This document shows, one piece after another, positions 48,603 through 60,001 of a stretch of 64,000 bases of DNA. The number at the start of each line of letters is the position of its first letter. The first letter of the stretch is position 1. Position numbers and translations under genes: made by a program. The stretch comes from Histoplasma ohiense (Eukaryota; Ascomycota; Eurotiomycetes; Onygenales; Ajellomycetaceae): positions 1,488,001-1,552,000 of the forward strand of contig JAEVHH010000004.1 of assembly GCA_017607445.1 (NCBI GenBank). The letters are read 5' to 3'. Under the pieces are notes generated by a model. It was not told the DNA's origin. It was given only the letters and a program-made list of their open reading frames with translations, and did not search any database.

Positions 48603-48772
48603 CTAGCTGCAGGTGAGGCTCAGGGGAAGGCAGGGCTGAGTCAGCAGAAGGAAAAGCAGCGCGGCTTCAGGCACTAATCTGGAATCGACGAGTCCGAGTG
48701 TACAGAAAACTATGAGATGTCGTTGCCCTTGCCCTCTAAAGGCCAGAAGCTCGGACGTCGGTGCTTAATAAT

Positions 48773-48778
48773 CACGTG
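48773..48778. promoter_or_regulatory. CACGTG palindrome upstream of Cu/Zn SOD
   Basis: A single CACGTG lies about 245 bp before the SOD start codon in TAATCACGTGACAT. This is the core site for bHLH factors, but one six-base match is weak evidence by itself. Confidence 0.3.
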
Positions 48779-49019
48779 ACATATAGCGTCATTGAGCCTC
48801 GGCCGATCGATGGCGGGGCAGTTAGTCAGCCTGCCCCTCCTGAGGCAGGAAATGACATCGACGAGGAAAAACCCGCTTACAAGATGTAGTCCTGGTTCTT
48901 TTGCTTCTTCTTATTTATATCACCTTCAACTGCACGAATCCGTCACCCACAATTCATCCTCATCCAGCAACTCCCCTCCTGTCTTCGTATTTAACCAGTT
49001 AGCTCACGTCCCCGTCACA

Positions 49020-50007
49020 ATGGTCAAGGCTGGTAAGTTTGTTCCTTCGATTTCCTCTACTTTAAACTTTTCCCCTCCCCCGGCTATTCTTCCCGTCCCT
49101 CTCCATGCAACTCCTGGGAGTTTCATCCACGGTCCTTGGTTCCTGGGTACCTGGCAGTTTGGTCGGAGTGATCTTGCCGAGGCCTTGAGCATATTTCCAA
49201 ACTCTAGGCCATAACCATCATTTTCCACCCTTTGAAATTTTTTCGGAAATGTTCGTGACACAAATTGAACTAACATCCCCCCTCTCCGTTCTCTTGCTGT
49301 AGTCGCTGTCCTCCGTGGTGACTCCAATGTGAAAGGCACCGTAACCTTCGAGCAGACCTCTGAGTCCTCCAACACCGTCATTTCATATAATATTTCAGGC
49401 AATGACCCAAACGCCCTGCGTGGATTCCACATCCATCAGTTTGGCGACAATACCAATGGCTGCACCTCTGCTGGCCCTCACTGTATGTTCTTCACATATC
49501 AATACATCTGCATCTGACAATATCCGTGGTCCTCTCTCAGAGGGCTAGAGCTAACATGCCTCTACAATAGTCAACCCCTTCGGCAAAGCCCACGGCGCGC
49601 CCACTGATGCTGAGCGCCATGTCGGAGACTTAGGCAACATCACCACTGACGCAGAAGGTAATGCCGTTGGTACCATTGAGGATCCACAGATTAAGCTCAT
49701 TGGCGAGCATAGCATTCTTGGGGTAAGTCCTCATCTATCCCCCACTTTATTTCCTGTTCTCTACAATTTTGGTGATTGCTAACCAGTAAACCTCTTTGTT
49801 TGAATGAATCAGCGTACCGTTGTTGTCCATGCAGGTACCGATGACCTTGGAAATGGCGGAAATGAAGAGTCTAAGAAAACCGGCAATGCGGGTACCCGCC
49901 CCGCTTGTGGTATGTATTTTCATATCTCTAGTTCGCTGTTTGTGGCACGAGGTCGTGGGCTAATTTAAATCTCTTTACGTACAGGCGTCATTGGCATCAC
50001 CACGTAA
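49020..50007 (+). CDS. sod1: Cu/Zn superoxide dismutase
   Basis: Five exons, 49020-49032, 49303-49482, 49571-49722, 49813-49909 and 49985-50007, give 154 residues, the standard cytosolic length. Copper ligands are His47 and His49 (FHIHQFG), His64 (the metal-bridging His) and His121 (VVHAGTDD). Zinc ligands are His64, His72, His81 and Asp84 (ERHVGDLGN). Cys58 and Cys147 form the usual disulfide, and Arg144 guides superoxide. There is no signal peptide, so it acts in the cytosol and mitochondrial intermembrane space, converting superoxide to H2O2 and O2. The first exon is only 13 bp and is followed by a 270-bp intron, the longest well-supported intron in the window; first introns of SOD genes often carry regulatory sites, but none can be named here. 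Confidence 0.98.
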
Positions 50008-52964
50008 ATTAATCTTAAGACGCTACCTTCCCGAAAACGAACGCTGGTATTCGAAAATTAATTTGCGGGTGAAACAGGGATTCGGTTCCCGGGATGTAAA
50101 ACAGCTTATACCATCACCTGTGCTTTAGTTGTGAAGGAGAGGCGGAAAGAAATTGATGTATATATTTGATAATATAAAAAAAGAGGGGATGGGGAAAACA
50201 GAAATCTTGCATGTGTAGCTCTAATACGCTTTCAGCGCTGAGTGTCGAATGAATTTACCTCCTTCCCACTGAATAATGAAATATCCCATGCACACTTTTA
50301 GCCACAACTAGGGCTTTTCAATCAAGCTGGAAATCGTCCGTGAAAATGGTGCGATGACCTGAATTCAATCAGGCTGGGTTTTCGTATGAACGCATGTACT
50401 GTGCATATACAGTGTGCAGAGATATATGCAGTTCATCAAGCGTTATTTCTTCACCTTAAGGAGACAGCAGGCAGGATGAAAAGGAGGGTATCTAGGAGAG
50501 TACTTATTTTAACATTTCGATGTATCAGGGTGGAGAATAAAGCGGTAGATGGTGATGGAAAATTCATGACGAACAGAGACGGAACCAGGGAACCTATATA
50601 GAAAGAAAATTGGATGCTTGTATTTGTTGTATCTAGGAAGATCTTTTCCGCGCAACTAGTGTCCACTAAATTGAATGCTTGCATGAAGGAAATGATCGAT
50701 GAAATCGAATCGAGCTTAATGAGATTTACCACCGCGCAGGGAGGAAGCGGCCCACCCGCGAAAGATCCCCTGGCATCCCAGCGAAGGTCCCGGGTCATCC
50801 GGTAAAGGGAGACCTTGCAAACTGTCTCCCAGAGGTCGAAGGCATGCGATAAGGTGTTGGATAGCTGTAAAAACGAGTTAAAACGATTTAAAAGGTTTTT
50901 TTTTTTTAAAAATAAAAAAAAAAAAAAAAACCCCCCAAGAAACATCATTGCATTGTCGTTGCTCTGGAGGCTTTGCTAGAGTTTATGCTTGGGCTTTTCA
51001 AGACACCCGCAACAGCAAAACTTCGAGAGCTCCATACATTCCATTCCACGAAGGGCGTTGTCCGCTAAAAAACGTTAAATCCTGATAAGCTCCGTGGGAA
51101 ATCCCTGGCGCTGGCTGGCCCGTTTTTTTTTTTTTTTTTTTTTTTTTTTCTTGAAAGCCACCGGGGACGGGCCAGCTGTTGGCCTTGTCTCAGGTGAAGA
51201 ATGCAACAAGGAATATATTTATCTATGAGCAATAAATCATTACTGATATTTAACTCTATGGCTAACTATAAGAGGTTGCATATCGAATTCTTGAATTGAA
51301 TAACAAACTTATATTAAAAGGCAGAGAAAGAAGTGGGTTGGAACAATTGACATATTACAACATTTATTATTACTTACTACATTTCGTTATTCATTTCCCA
51401 TACGAGAAATAACTTTGTGAATATGTATATAACTGTATGAGAAAAACGTTATCTTCCAGATCGGATAATTGTAAATCACATCAATAATACAGCCTTTTAC
51501 AACGACAATTATTATAACTGTACGGAGTACACTGGATGATACTAACTATATCAAACTAGTAAAATAGGGAACACGGAAAAGCGTCAGCAAGTCCATAGGT
51601 TCTGTAGCTGAGAGCAGAAAAGAAGAGAATAAACCAAAGGCTCAAAGAAAGATATTAATCTATTGATGATCTTCTATAGAGTTTAATCACTATCTCTAAG
51701 AATCCATTCATTTTTTACGAGTTCTACAAGAAGTGCTCAGGAGAATTATTTTACTGACTTACACTCCCATTGTAACACCGCCCGCAAAAAGATATCCTGA
51801 CACCCGGTTAGGGAACCTTCAATTGAGCACACCTTCAAATAGTAAAAAAAACATCATATCATGGGTGCTTGGGTCATCGTAGACACTGTTGCAGTTATAT
51901 GTGTAGATACTAAATACTGTTTTTCAACAACAAACGCAAGGATGTGATAAACAAAATGTCAATGCTATTGACTTTTCATAAGGCTAAAACACTGCCCCGA
52001 CAGTCTCATTTTAACGAACGAGATAAAAGATCTCACTCAACACTGACATGCATGAATCTTCGGTGAGTCAGAGAGAAAATCATCATATGCAACTATAAAA
52101 CAGCGTGCTTGGCTGAGCTTGGAGGCCTGTTCAGCACGGTGGCGCCGTTAGAATCCTGTCATTGGAGAGAATTCCCCCGCCCTAGACCTCTTGGACTTGA
52201 ATACAGATGGATGGAAAACAATGGCGCTCATTCCGTTGGGGAAACATTGGCAAATGTTGAATCGCACGCCCTAGGATTTTTCATTTTGAACAGGCCTTCG
52301 GAACAGCATCTGTGTGAAGAAGCAGAGCGATGACGAACTCGTTCGATTAACTAGTTACCTACTGCGTAGTTAACCAACTTCGTTGACCCATGAAGAAGGC
52401 CGCTGAATGGCCTTGAACATGCAGACCAGTTAGTCACTTGGCTGCATATAAAAGTGGACAGCCTCAGTCAGCACTATGCCGCATTCATCATAGCAGGTGA
52501 GATACATTCTACTGACAGCAAGCTCATTGCCAACGTCTGCTGAGACAGGAGCCTATAACCCTCTTGAAAGAACCTCATTAAGGAAGAACTTCCAGATAAG
52601 CTATACGCGGACTACCGCTTTGGCGGTTTGAAGATCAGTTTCTGCATTATTCACCACGGCCTTGCAGGGCTGGTGGTGCTCGTGCCCTAAGCACACCGGC
52701 TAGGGTTTATAATCGTTTCCACATTGCTTTTGGAAGACATAACTTGTGGACTGCTGAATCCCGGTCATTTCTCTTTATTTTTATTATCGATTCAGTTGCT
52801 TGGGCGATGGCTGAATAGCGCTGAAGTGAAATGAACACGGTGGAGCTGATGGTCGTCTTGATCTTCCAGCCCGTATAAACGACTATCCTGATCTTTGAGC
52901 AGACGCCAATCAATCAAACCCAGCAGCCCTTGAACGGTTGCTGGACCATGTCTCAACGACCACG
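50008..52964. other. Long AT-rich intergenic region with homopolymers
   Basis: Nearly 3 kb without a supported gene. It contains A/T/C homopolymer runs at 50897-50936, a 27-base T run at 51123-51149, a markedly AT-rich stretch at 51200-52080 and a GTACGGAGTAC palindrome at 51520-51530. A 165-codon minus-strand frame at 50451-50948 is partly translated homopolymer and is not credible. Confidence 0.55.
51123..51149. repeat. Poly-T tract (27)
   Basis: The longest homopolymer in the window. It could mark the tail of a retroposed sequence on the minus strand, but no adjacent gene copy was recognised. Confidence 0.9.
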
Positions 52965-55595
52965 ATGGAGCCCTCCGACTTGTACTTCCCCGTGTACGCG
53001 CCGTTGATGTCAGGAGTCGACTCTGCCATGATGCAAGGACGGGATGAGAACCTTAAATGTGAAGCCGGAGCAGCAACTCGGCCCCAGCCAGTCCAGCCGA
53101 CACCACCACCGGCATCATCGCCACCTTTTGGACCACAACCTTTTCAACCCAATGTTGTACAGAGACCTTGGCCTGGAATTCAACCCCGTTCTCGCCTCCA
53201 CCTGCAAGGCAGCCCGGAAACGGAAACTATCCAGACAGTTGGGAAACCCGGCACGGTTCTCACTCTGGCCTGTTTAAACTGCCGATCAAAGAAAATTAAG
53301 GTCTGCTGCAAGATTTATGTTGAAATATTGGGATAAATTCGCATTTTTGTATTGGGTTAAACGTGTGAAAAACGCTTCTAACGTCATTTTTCGACGTAGT
53401 GCCAACCAGAGGATGGCGGTTGCAAGAAATGCAAAAAGCTGGGAATACCATGCCCGGGGCCCGAGGTTGACGAACGGAAAAGGTTTGCCCACACGATAGC
53501 ACATGCCTTCTAGATAAAAACGATTAACATTTGACTCATAGACCCTCATCCAAGCGGTATATCCGGGAACTACACAATCGAATTGAGGACCTCGAGAAGG
53601 CTCTTCGCGAGAGTGAATTCCATCGCAGCATACAAGCACGCGAGATCATGACTCTATATGAGCTCAACCAATTTCCTAGTTATCTCCCATCGCCACTCAT
53701 TAGGACGTACCCGGAGAATATCATTGCTTGTCTCTGTGATGGTAGATATCATCTAGATGGCAGAGTAAAATATGGCGGCCCAACCTCAAGCTTACATCTA
53801 ACAGTAAAAGAACATGAGGAGGGCGAGCCCTGGTCGACTCTTAGTGCATGGGGAGCAAGGGCCACAGGGCCACCTTTTGGCTGCCGCCTTGAAGTCGACA
53901 TGGACACTCAGAACTATTTGCTCGACCTATACTGGAAGTACCAACATACAGAGCTACAGGTATTTCACCAAGGAGCGTTCATGCGCGATATGGCTGCAGG
54001 CAAAACAGGCTTCTACAGTAAAACTTTGCTCTATTGCATTATGGCATGCGCGGCAAGAATCTCACCCCGGCCAGAAATACGTGTTTTAGTTCTGCCGTCT
54101 GATAGAGTCCACAGAGGAAAGGAGCCATCGCACCCAGGTGATCACCAGTGCTTGTTTGCTGAAGCTTCGAGATTACTTGAAGAAGAGAGAGAAAACCCTG
54201 GGGTAACGACTATACAGTCATTGCTATTACTATCAGTTATATATTGTGCATTCTCTAATGATATGGCGGGTTTGGCACTTACAAACACAGCTTGCCGTCT
54301 TGCGATTGAGATGGGCCTCCACCGTGACTGTTCCAATGAGCGTATTCCACAAATTGACATGGAAGCTCGCCAGATTACTTTTTGGGGATGTTTTGTTTTC
54401 GATAGGTAAGCTTTTGATCCCGCAATGTCGATATTCCGGGACATACTCAAGCAATGCCTGACATCGCATATGTAGACTTTGGGGTTTGTATCTTGGGCGC
54501 TCCTTTTTCTTGACCCTCGATGAAAACGTAACCGTCCCTCGACTGTCTAAGGAAAATGCATCTTTACCGTTACACTCGCTACTGGCCGGCTCCTGGGCTT
54601 CGCTTTTGGAGTTGGTGGGACTCGTCTGTGAGAGTTTGTATGTCGGTTCAGATATAACAGTATTCTAAACAGCTTTTAACTAGTCTGACTACAGGAATCG
54701 AAATCAGTGTACGATGGCGGAAATCAACATTTTAGGTGACCAGCTCCACCATTGGTACAGCCGTTTGGACCCTCAACTATATTATAGGAAAGACGGGCTT
54801 CCATCGGTTGCAGTCATGCAGTATGCCTCCCCTGATGTCACCAAAACTGGAAACAGCATAATGAGCTGACATGTTTTCTCCCTTATTCCCAGTATGCAAT
54901 ATTGTGCAGCGATCATTATCCTATATCGCCCACTAGCTGGCTTTGGAAAAGTTGACCCGCGAAAGATAGAGACTTCGGACAAATTTCGAAATATCTGTGT
55001 ACTGCATGCTATCAAAATCGCGCACTTCCTCGCGGACTATCGGGGTTTCCATAATAATGCAACCACCCTAAGTGGAATAGCGCTACATATTATTGAGATG
55101 GCCTGCACCGTACTCATATCGGACATTGCAGAAAGGATTAAAACCACTGACGTAACCAATGAGTACACCTATTTAGCCATTTGCGTGCAGACACTTCTGG
55201 AATTAGAACAAACATATCTGGTCGCTCAAAAGGTCCGCAAAATACTCAAGAAAATCATCGACATATGCAACCTCGACTTGAACCGGCTTAAGCAGGTGTT
55301 GGCATATCTAGATGCTCGATATCAAACTTCTCCTGGTTTTTCTGCGGAGACAAATGTCGGCCCGTCGTCGCGACTATCGTCTGCGAACCTCGCTAGACCA
55401 GACTACAGGGACAGCACTGATACGAGGCTCCATGGACACCAAAATTTATCCACAGAGCCTCACGATCCGCCGCCTCAAAACCTGCATGTTCCAAGCCCTT
55501 CAGTTCCCGATGCACCCTACCATGAGTTTACCGAGCAAGATATTTTCCATGCGTACGAGCTTCCACTGGACCAGACTCGCCACTTCGAGCAATGA
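52965..55595 (+). CDS. Zn2Cys6 transcription factor with fungal-specific regulatory domain
   Basis: Six exons, 52965-53300, 53400-53482, 53542-54405, 54476-54637, 54695-54820 and 54893-55595, give 757 residues. The binuclear zinc cluster is Cys103, 106, 113, 120, 123 and 130, a perfect CX2CX6CX6CX2CX6C, with basic residues RSKKIK. A linker and coiled coil follow (RYIRELHNRIEDLEKALRES). The middle homology region (fungal_trans type) includes LLLSVIYCAFSNDMAGL and FDRLWGLYLGRSFFLTL, and MQYCAAIIILYRPLAGF lies downstream. The tail is polar and Pro-rich. Such proteins bind CGG-type sites in DNA; the target genes cannot be inferred, as no enzyme cluster is adjacent. An intron with a weak GTCTGC donor splits the zinc cluster after its second Cys; reading through it stops the protein after about 12 more codons. 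Confidence 0.9.
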
Positions 55596-57614
55596 CCCCC
55601 CACCCTTGACATAGGCGCAGTATCTACAGCGCTGAGAGCTACGGAATATAGTCGAACATTGCATAGCTGGGAGTTTCGGGATTGTTTTCCCGGCGATCGA
55701 CAACTCATTTCATCAATTGGAAGCTTGGTTGGGTATCCAACCAAGCCCCGCATAAAGTGGGAGGAGCTAAGAAGGGACCTGCAGGAAATGAGAATTATGT
55801 CATTTCCATTGTTGGTTACGTGGGTTAGAAACCACAGTTGTGGTGTAAATACCGTTTTGAAATAAATATACTGCTCTTAGGGGCGATGTTGATTGAGGAT
55901 ATGAGCGGTGTGCATATGAGTCAGTGTCCTGCATGGTGGAGTCTGGCGTATAGGTTGAATGACTGTTTTCCTGACCCGTTTTTCTTCCAAAATGTTGGGG
56001 GCACCATTATTCATCCTCGTACTTATTTATTAGGCCACTAGGGCAAAAGAGCTCAATCACCACCAGCGCCGTGGTGGTATAGAGGGTACGAATCACCCAA
56101 TCCAATCCCCCCAACATTATTGCCCCTGTTGCATGCTAATTTGTTTGCACGCTAAGTTCAGAAAGTTATGGCATTTCTGTCTTCCTGTCCAAATTTATAT
56201 TATCATCATATCCGTATGAGAATAGCTTATCCATCTTACCATTTATCTTCCCAACCAAACCTCCTATGCTGAAAACGCAAAGAACATATCTGAAGAGTGT
56301 ATTCGAAGACAAGCCAGAACTGTCCTACCATTCTGGGGAACTAATTACATAATAAATTAGGATTGCACAGCTATCCTCAGGCCAAATGACTATCTTAATG
56401 CCGTTATTAAAAGTTGCTAGGCAATTCCCTAATCCACACACCTAAGGCTCCATCGTTCTTCTTGTCGGAAGGTCGACCTGGGCTGACAGCCACAACACAC
56501 ATATGATCTGCTGAGATCATCATGGGCGAGGTAAAATGGAACCATCAACCAACCCACTATATATTGGCTTCTCATTGAAGCCTGCAGGACGCATGCAGCC
56601 AATGACGGCGTAGCTCGACTTTCCCTGCATGCAGTGATTCATCCATTGTCAGAAACTCCACAGGAACTACTACCTCGAGGTTTTGAGTTTGGAGCGCGAT
56701 GAACCAAATGAAAGAATAGACGAGCATCCGGGATACAAGCATGCTAGGTTAGCAAAAGACAAAAGTGAGGAATGAAAGGAAGGTTGACCCAGGCAGCTGC
56801 TACGTTGGTGTATACAAGTCTTTCATTCGACGATGAATACCTTCCAACTTCCTTTTCTTTGTGTACGGTGGGATTATCCCTCAAGCATGTTGCAGGACTT
56901 TTCTCCCAGTCAATAAATATGTACAGATTGTAATCGTTTCCCCATCTATCAGGTGTTTCGAGTAGCTAAAAGTGTTATCTAAATTGTTGTTACGCAGACT
57001 TTTCTTTGTGATTCAGGCTTCCTTGGGAGTCTGAAAAAACAGGAGGCTTATATATCTATATATTTAATTCGCGATTTTCTGACGTAAATATAAAGGAAGG
57101 AGCTGAGAACCTATGATAATTCTGTTTTGTCATTGCCAGAGCAGAACGGAGAAGTAACCCGCTAGGAAAAATACCCTGTTCAAATGCCTAATCGTGTAGA
57201 ACCAAGACTCGAGAGAAAAGTCATCCCTCGCTATGGTGTCACGATAAAACTTTGAGCTGAAAACCTGCATATTGTATTGGACAGTACAAGTACTTTACAT
57301 ACATGTCCATGTTGTTATGATGCATTGCTGGTGAACCTGGACAAAGAGAAATGTACACAGCGCAGATGTGATTGATTTTGCGTTAACACTTGCATTTCTC
57401 AATGACAAGAGACTCTTGGAAGCACAGTATAAATTGAAAATAAAAAGGTGACGAGCCCGCAATCAATATTTATCTCATAAAGGTATCTTTCACCTACATT
57501 GAGACCGAAACTCCTTAGTCTTGACACCATACGAAAGTAAGTGCACATGTTTGATCCAGCAGCCAGCAAAATATACTAACGGATAATTTTTAAGTTACCT
57601 ATCCCAGATAAAAA
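55596..57614. other. Gene-poor intergenic region
   Basis: About 2 kb between the regulator and the small secreted peptide gene. A CACCAC/GTGGTG inverted pair lies near 56059-56078. No gene, RNA or clear repeat was recognised. Confidence 0.55.
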
Positions 57615-57914
57615 ATGAAGCTCTTCCTTAATCTTGTTATCTTTGCAGGCATCACCACGACGTCAGTCATGGCATACCCTCAACCGGCCCCTCGAGAGTT
57701 AGACGACAGAAAATGTGCTCTCCGTGGGACTGACTGCAGGTTGGTGGATTGTTGTGACAAAACCAAAGACATTTGCTTGGTGTCAGTAAGTGTGGCTGTT
57801 TGCATTTTGTACAAAAATGAATTGTATTATATGCTGGGAATGACAATGGCTAACATCTGGTTTCAAAAGCGGACATCTCGAAATTGGTACTGCTACGATA
57901 GAACCACGGCTTGA
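57615..57914 (+). CDS. Small secreted six-cysteine (knottin-like) protein
   Basis: Two exons, 57615-57785 and 57870-57914, give 71 residues. Residues 1-20 are a signal peptide (MKLFLNLVIFAGITTTSVMA), and a short Pro-rich propeptide-like stretch follows. The mature part has six Cys in the order C-x6-C-x4-CC-x6-C-x10-C. This spacing, with an adjacent CC pair, is that of inhibitor cystine knots, also found among fungal secreted effector-like peptides. The intron is 84 bp without a stop, so the unspliced reading is an in-frame 99-residue form with one additional Cys and a hydrophobic insert; splicing is favoured by CA|GTAAGT and AAAAG|. The role is unknown: effector, antimicrobial or ion-channel-active peptides share the fold, and none is shown here. 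Confidence 0.7.
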   Translation: MKLFLNLVIFAGITTTSVMAYPQPAPRELDDRKCALRGTDCRLVDCCDKTKDICLVSVSVAVCILYKNELYYMLGMTMANIWFQKRTSRNWYCYDRTTA

Positions 57915-58729
57915 TAAGTACGGATGGTTTGAAGGGCAGGCACGAGAAGGGTTGAGTTGGAAAGTTTTGGGAGTTGGGTTGCAGGTTGCTCTGCATGGAG
58001 CCTCGAGGGGAGGTGGGAGACCTGGATAAATCAAATCCCTGTTCAATCCATCATATTTGTGTGGGGCAGTCCTTGTGCTTTGGCCCGCAAACAGAAATTT
58101 TATAGCTCGGATAACTGGAACCCTAATTTTTAGGATATATTGGTTAACAAGCCAGCGACGCTAAACTTCAGTAAAAAAGGAATCAGCCGAAAGTCCGAAA
58201 GTTGTTTTTGGAATTGTGAGAACTGAGGAACATGCCATACAGTAATAAGTGATGTGATGGTCAGGATTGATCGTTGAACGAGCATCACTATGAGTAGAGT
58301 AAAGGTTCTCAACAGAGGGTGGCACTGATGTTGGCAGCAATTCGGAGGTGAACCATGAATTCAAAGCGTCCACCGGTAACCGACGATGGAATCTTGCCAT
58401 TGCTGTCAAGCGATCAAACAAACACAGCTGGCCGGGCCCTGAGCGATGCTGACGAAGTCACTCCAAACGAGGCTATGACGCTGACTGATTTCATACAAAA
58501 TGAAGATGTCGTATTTTAGCTCTTTTTCCCTTGTCCTTAGCGCATTTTTTAAATAGTTCTGAAAAAGTAAGCCATGTTGGACAAAAGCCAGGCCGCGGGC
58601 CACTAGGCACCCTGTGAAGGAGATAAGTGCTCCTGATAAAGACATGCTACATGGAGTAAATGAACGTTAGCATCGGGATCATACATTCTCCAGCACGCAA
58701 ATACAGACTCCAGCTGTATTTCCGTACTA
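57915..58729. other. Intergenic region
   Basis: No supported gene. Minus-strand open frames at 58130-58421 and 58406-58645 have no family resemblance. Confidence 0.55.
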
Positions 58730-60001
58730 ATGTCTGCTCCAACTAATCAAGTCCTTTGCAAACAGGACTTCACTGACCAATACATCGTTTCTCTCCCCGA
58801 TGCTGAGCCACTCCCGCCCTTATCCCATCATCGGTGCGTGTAAAAACATACATATTTTCTCTCACAACGAACAATATAAGCTACGCAAAGTCCGGCCATT
58901 TGTTTGGTTGGTGGGACGTCCACCCTCTACCCCCCTCGATTCCCGAGAAATTCAAAGACGGGGCTAAATACGGGCGTATATCAGCATGGGGATTCGGAGT
59001 TGTGCAAGAGAGCAACCGCAATGATCTTCCCATCGGTAGTCTCGTGTACGGCTACCTGCCCATTGGAACTCTGCCAGTCGACCTGGCCCTGTCACCGTCT
59101 ACGGTTGTAGACGGCAAATTTTCGTGAAACCAGCCCTCACAGGGCAAAGCAATTCCCAATATACAACGAATATCTCACTTTCTCACCAGCCCAGGTATCA
59201 GGCTTGTCGGATAAGCGTCTTGCCTGGGATGCCTTGCTAAAGCTACCTCTTTCACTAGCGCATAGGCTCAACCACTACGTTTTCGCATGGAATGAAGTCC
59301 GATTAGCACCACCATCGACGTTGGTGCTCGGTCCAACTCCTCGTCCGCCATGGACCATGGAAGAGGCAAACATCACAGATGCGGTGGTAATCATCCTGGC
59401 TGCGTCTGGAAAGAACGCAGCGATGTTCGCTCACCAGTTGAAGTTTACGCGACCAGCAGGGTCTCAGATTGTCGCCGTCACGAGCCAGACGTCCCGGGCA
59501 TTTGTGGAAACTACAGGGTTCCATGATCTAGTGTGTTCGTACGACGATATTAAAACTGAAGCAGCTCCGGATGCCATCGCCAGCACTCTAGACACAGGCA
59601 CTAAAGTGGTTGTGTGCAATTTTGGAGCTCAGGGTTCCTCCTTCAGGACTTTGGTTATGGCATTGAAACCATTGGCCCGAACGATTCCCCCCATTGGGAT
59701 CGGGTCAGAGCCGAAGCTGGCTACCCCAGAACAGATGCGCCAGAATATGGCTGAAAACATTGCTCTTGGGATGGTTCAAGTCAACGCATCTGACATTTTT
59801 GGGGAGGCAGTGAAGAAAGTGGGAAGGAAGGAATTTGAAAAGGAATTCTCGAAAATCTGGGGTGGATTTTTGGATGCTGGAAGGATTCCGGGACTGGCTA
59901 TGAAGATGCAGCAAGGAATGGGGCCGTGGGCGGAAGGGTGGGATGCCCTGTGTTCTGGATGCCCTGGGCCAGATACTGGCTTGGTGTTCAAACTAGACTG
60001 A
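58730..60001 (+). pseudogene. DUF2855 protein gene with two frameshifts
   Basis: DUF2855 similarity runs the whole length, but in frames 0, 2 and 0. From the ATG at 58730 the frame reads QDFTDQYIVSLPDAEPLPPL and would stop at 58838. The family match continues in another frame from about 58834 (VRVKTYIFSLTTNNISYA, SGHLFGWWDVHPLPPSIP) to 59127. It then returns to the first frame at a TTTT run (59119-59122) and continues SPHRAKQFPIYNEYLTF to the stop at 60001. One missing base near 58820-58836 and one extra T near 59119 explain everything, and the total of 1272 bp equals 424 codons. No intron can replace these shifts, because conserved sequence lies right up to them. DUF2855 proteins are distant medium-chain-dehydrogenase-like fungal proteins of unknown function. 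Either a young pseudogene or two sequence errors. Confidence 0.75.

Noticed and set aside
50451..50948. 165-codon minus-strand open frame starting MMFLGGFFFFF
   Set aside because: The start is translated homopolymer DNA and the rest has no family resemblance.
56056..56080. CACCAC/GTGGTG hairpin as a terminator or RNA element
   Set aside because: Six-base arms in unannotated fungal intergenic DNA are common and have no defined role.
58730..59203. Introns explaining the frame changes in the DUF2855 gene
   Set aside because: Conserved family sequence reaches both frame changes with no room for an intron, and no donor/acceptor pair in the right phase was found.
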